Assembly (NCBI GenBank): GCA_029721515.1
Contig: CM056562.1
Location: 15,037,335-15,101,334, forward strand
Origin: Synanceia verrucosa
Lineage: Eukaryota; Chordata; Actinopteri; Perciformes; Synanceiidae
Direction of reading: 5' to 3'
Length of the DNA: 64,000 nucleotides
Shown: one piece after another, positions 61,454-64,000 of the stretch
Layout of the letters: each line of letters starts with the position of its first letter
Position numbering within the stretch: position 1 is the stretch's first letter
Translations under genes and position numbers: made by a program
Notes under the pieces: model-generated
The model's input: the letters and a program-made list of their open reading frames with translations, nothing else
What the model was told of the DNA's origin: nothing
Databases searched by the model: none

Positions 61454-61492
61454 AACACACACACACGCACACACATATATATATATATATAT
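61454..61492. repeat. (CA)n(TA)n compound microsatellite
   Basis: CA run with one CG interruption changing to a TA run. Confidence 0.95.
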
Positions 61493-61706
61493 GAACCCTC
61501 CATGGATGGGGAAAAAAAAAGGAATCGGGGGTTAAACATCTGAATCATGCTGAAAGAAATGTTCAAGTTTTAGACAAAAACCAGTTTTGAACGTGACGTC
61601 AGGCTCTAATGCAGATAATGGAAAAATCCAGCCACATGACTCTTCTACCCAAACTTAACTTTCTGAAGGCTTTGAGAATGTAAACTTTTACAAAAAAATC
61701 TTAAAA

Positions 61707-61712
61707 AATAAA
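61707..61712 (+). terminator. marchf8: Poly(A) signal AATAAA
   Basis: First canonical AATAAA after the marchf8 stop, 983 nt downstream, repeated at 61727-61732. Located in an A-rich run, so it could partly reflect base composition. Confidence 0.5.
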
Positions 61713-61735
61713 GAAATGATATTCAAAATAAAAAA

Positions 61736-64000
61736 AAAAAATAAAAAAAATTTTTTTTTTACCGGTGACAGGAAATTGCAAGATAATTTCCACGTCCTGA
61801 GAGCCTTTGGGCACAAACAGCGGCACTCATTTTTTTCTATCATGCGAATGACACAGCATTTACAGTGTGATATTCCATGTGCAGTTTTTAAGATGTTTTT
61901 TTTTTGCTTTTCTTTTTTTTTTTTTTTTGTTGCTTAGTCATGGGATCCGCCCTGAGAAACCAACAGCCTGCATTTTCAGTCTGTCCTCCCATCGCTCCCA
62001 GTGAGCAGGCAGTTCATCTGCTACTGTGTGTTTTCTAATATGGCCGCTCAAAACAGGCTTTTCTCACACATTCGCAATCAGTGAGTTATCACACGTCAGA
62101 GTTGTATGGAACATGAGATGTCTGGACTTGATCCTCGCCGAGCATTTCAGTTTCAGCCAAAGGGTCTCTTTTCTTGACTCTTATCACATGTCTATTTTAG
62201 GATTTCATTGCTCAGCAGCTGGCACGTCGCCTCCCATTTGGTTAAGTGTTAACATTTTCTGGCCTTATGTTTCTGAAATAAGACAAATTGCTCCAATGCT
62301 TTTGTAAAAGGAGGCACAGTGAAGCACAGAACGCAGAAACTGTGTTATTTCAGCATTCGGTGTCAATGTCGCATCTTTTGCAATTATCGGTTTATTTTAC
62401 AATAAAAGCAGTGCAGTACAGCCACACATTATTATTCAGCTATGTTCAGGATGCGCCGCCTGTCATTGACCTGTTGACAGGAGCGCCACCTGCTGGGGAG
62501 ACGCTGAAGGTGCAGCGTGAGGCAGCAGCTGGTTTCTCAGGGTGACGTGTTTTGGGCTTACAGTCATTGTAAGTGTTTTTGTGAATGTGGGAGCACAGCG
62601 ATGCCAGGCTCATGTTGAGCACTCCAGCAACACACATTTTTAAAAAAACAACTTGTCTTTGATACTAGTATACTGTCTGTGAACAACAATGGTCCAACAA
62701 CACACGTGACGACTACTGCTCAACAGCAGCAGCAATAAATGATGAAATTTGTGCTTTGTTTTTTTTTTTTTTTTTACAACAATTCATACTATACTTGTGT
62801 ATATGCCCCATGGCGACATGAGATCTGGAGTCTAATATAATTTTAATGCATAACATGAGCTGAGGGAGTTGTCGTGTCAAGTTGGATTAAGACCTAGTAA
62901 CAAGAAGCTCCTCTGAAAGTTTGATTCCCTGCGAGGCTCAGTGCAATTAGACAGATAAAAAGTGCAATTACCCTTTTGTTGATATTCTATTCTGTAGTTA
63001 TGTAATGGTGTTAAATGTCCAGGGTGTCCTCTGGGTACAAAATGATTTGTTTCTTCATTTTGTGTTGTATTTATTTTGAGAAGAAAACAGTACAATTTGT
63101 TCATTTAAAAAAAAAAAAAAAACAACCTTTCATTAGTAATTTTATGCAACTTACACTTTTTTCCCAGGCTGAAATACCAGAATGTCACTTTCACTCTTTG
63201 TTTTGCAGATATTAGAGTTGTGAAAAGCTTCGTTGCTCGACCTCATTGTGAGTATTTGCGCTTCACTCTTGCTTAATGAACAGAGATGTTTAACTGCAGC
63301 ATCAAATTTGAACATTTAATTTTTCACATGGATTGCATAGAATATTTTGACATGTAGTTTCATTGACATGAAAGATTAAAGATGGACTGCAGATTGTTTT
63401 TTTTTTTTTGTTTTTTTTTTAACTTTCTACTCATGGGAGCTGGCTCCTTTTAAGATGCCTGAGACAGAAGATTTGAAGCCACTTTAGGACGGAGCAGCTT
63501 TTTTTTTTTTTATCTGCATGTCTCTCATCATAAACTGATCTGTTATTTTTTTTTTTAAATCTTGTCGAGCAGCACATCAACTGAGATACAGAAGGGTACT
63601 CCCTCATCCTCACTGTCCCAGTATTTTAAGTTTCCCTGTCTGTCGCTTACTTCTGATCACGTCTGGGAATAGTGTAACTTGCATAAAGCTACATTTGTTT
63701 ACTACTGACTGGACTTGAACATATATGACTGTTCCCCTGTCTGATGATATCATTCCACAAGTTTGTCTGTGAGTTTACTTTGGAATAGTAAATGTAAAGA
63801 ATTTGTAAAAGTACTTATGTTTTTAAAAGGAATATTGATGTGTTTTCAGTTTAATTTCCCATTATTGAACAAAGTATGTAGAATTAAAAAGAACAACCAA
63901 ATAAAAATGACAATACTTTTAACACTTTTGTGTTTTTTTCAAAGTGAATCAATGTGTGTTCTCTATTTAAATGTTCTGGGAACAGGATTGTTGGTGACAA
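61736..64000. other. Region downstream of marchf8
   Basis: No gene recognised. Holds A/T homopolymers (61736-61760, 62759-62776, 63106-63122, 63397-63420), AATAAA signals at 62401, 62734 and 63900, the CTCF motif and a possible 39-nt exon at 63209-63247. Could be distal 3' UTR or intergenic. Confidence 0.6.
62483..62496 (-). promoter_or_regulatory. Perfect CTCF core motif
   Basis: GCGCCACCTGCTGG; its reverse complement CCAGCAGGTGGCGC matches CCASYAGRKGGCRS at all 14 positions. Lies 1.8 kb past the marchf8 stop. Binding is not shown. Confidence 0.5.

Larger units (their letters stand above)
60725..61735 (+). other. marchf8: marchf8 3' UTR (probable extent)
   Basis: Follows the stop. Contains a (CA)n run at 61031-61065 and a (CA)n/(TA)n run at 61454-61492. 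The first canonical poly(A) signals are at 61707 and 61727. A longer 3' UTR is possible, since further AATAAA signals occur at 62401, 62734 and 63900. Confidence 0.6.

Overview
This window looks like vertebrate DNA, most probably from a teleost fish. It is intron-rich and AT-leaning, with many (TG)n/(CA)n microsatellites, fold-back MITEs, hAT-type ends and a LINE tail of the kind common in teleosts. The one gene I can establish is marchf8 (MARCH8), on the + strand. It encodes a membrane-anchored RING-CH E3 ubiquitin ligase. No bacterial, viral or RNA gene was recognised.

Layout. Bases 1-15201 are noncoding (upstream region or 5'-UTR intron) and hold a piggyBac-like MITE, a hAT-like MITE, a LINE tail and microsatellites. 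The first coding exon is 15294-15389, with part of the 5' UTR and a small uORF in front of it. A 28-kb intron follows (15390-43388). Inside it, at about 34.6-35.2 kb, is a promoter-like segment ending in a possible alternative first coding exon. The remaining coding exons are 43389-43439, 50200-50279, a 930-nt in-frame cassette exon 50687-51616, the RING exon 56561-56741, the TM1 exon 57571-57706, a probable 15-nt microexon 59991-60005, and the last exon 60420-60724. A 3' UTR of about 1 kb probably ends after the poly(A) signals near 61.7 kb. The rest, to 64000, has no recognised gene.

How the exons work together. All splice junctions proposed for the main forms are GT-AG and phase-compatible. 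The main form (no cassette, with microexon) is 287 residues: a short cytosolic N-terminus, the RING-CH domain (zinc ligands C75, C78, C92, C94, H102, C105, C118, C121), two membrane spans, and a C-tail matching MARCH8 rather than MARCH1. Including the cassette gives 597 residues. The cassette ends in its own Cys just before the RING exon, so it replaces the first zinc ligand that the short form takes from the preceding exon.

Most notable for follow-up: the ligand-replacing cassette exon with a tandem (NAGNAG) acceptor, the membrane-proximal microexon, the possible intronic promoter with alternative N-terminus, a 619-bp Kolobok/T2-like fold-back element in the intron before the microexon, and a Harbinger-like SANT fragment with a CpG-rich promoter remnant. 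All calls come from reading the sequence; no alignments or transcript data were available.
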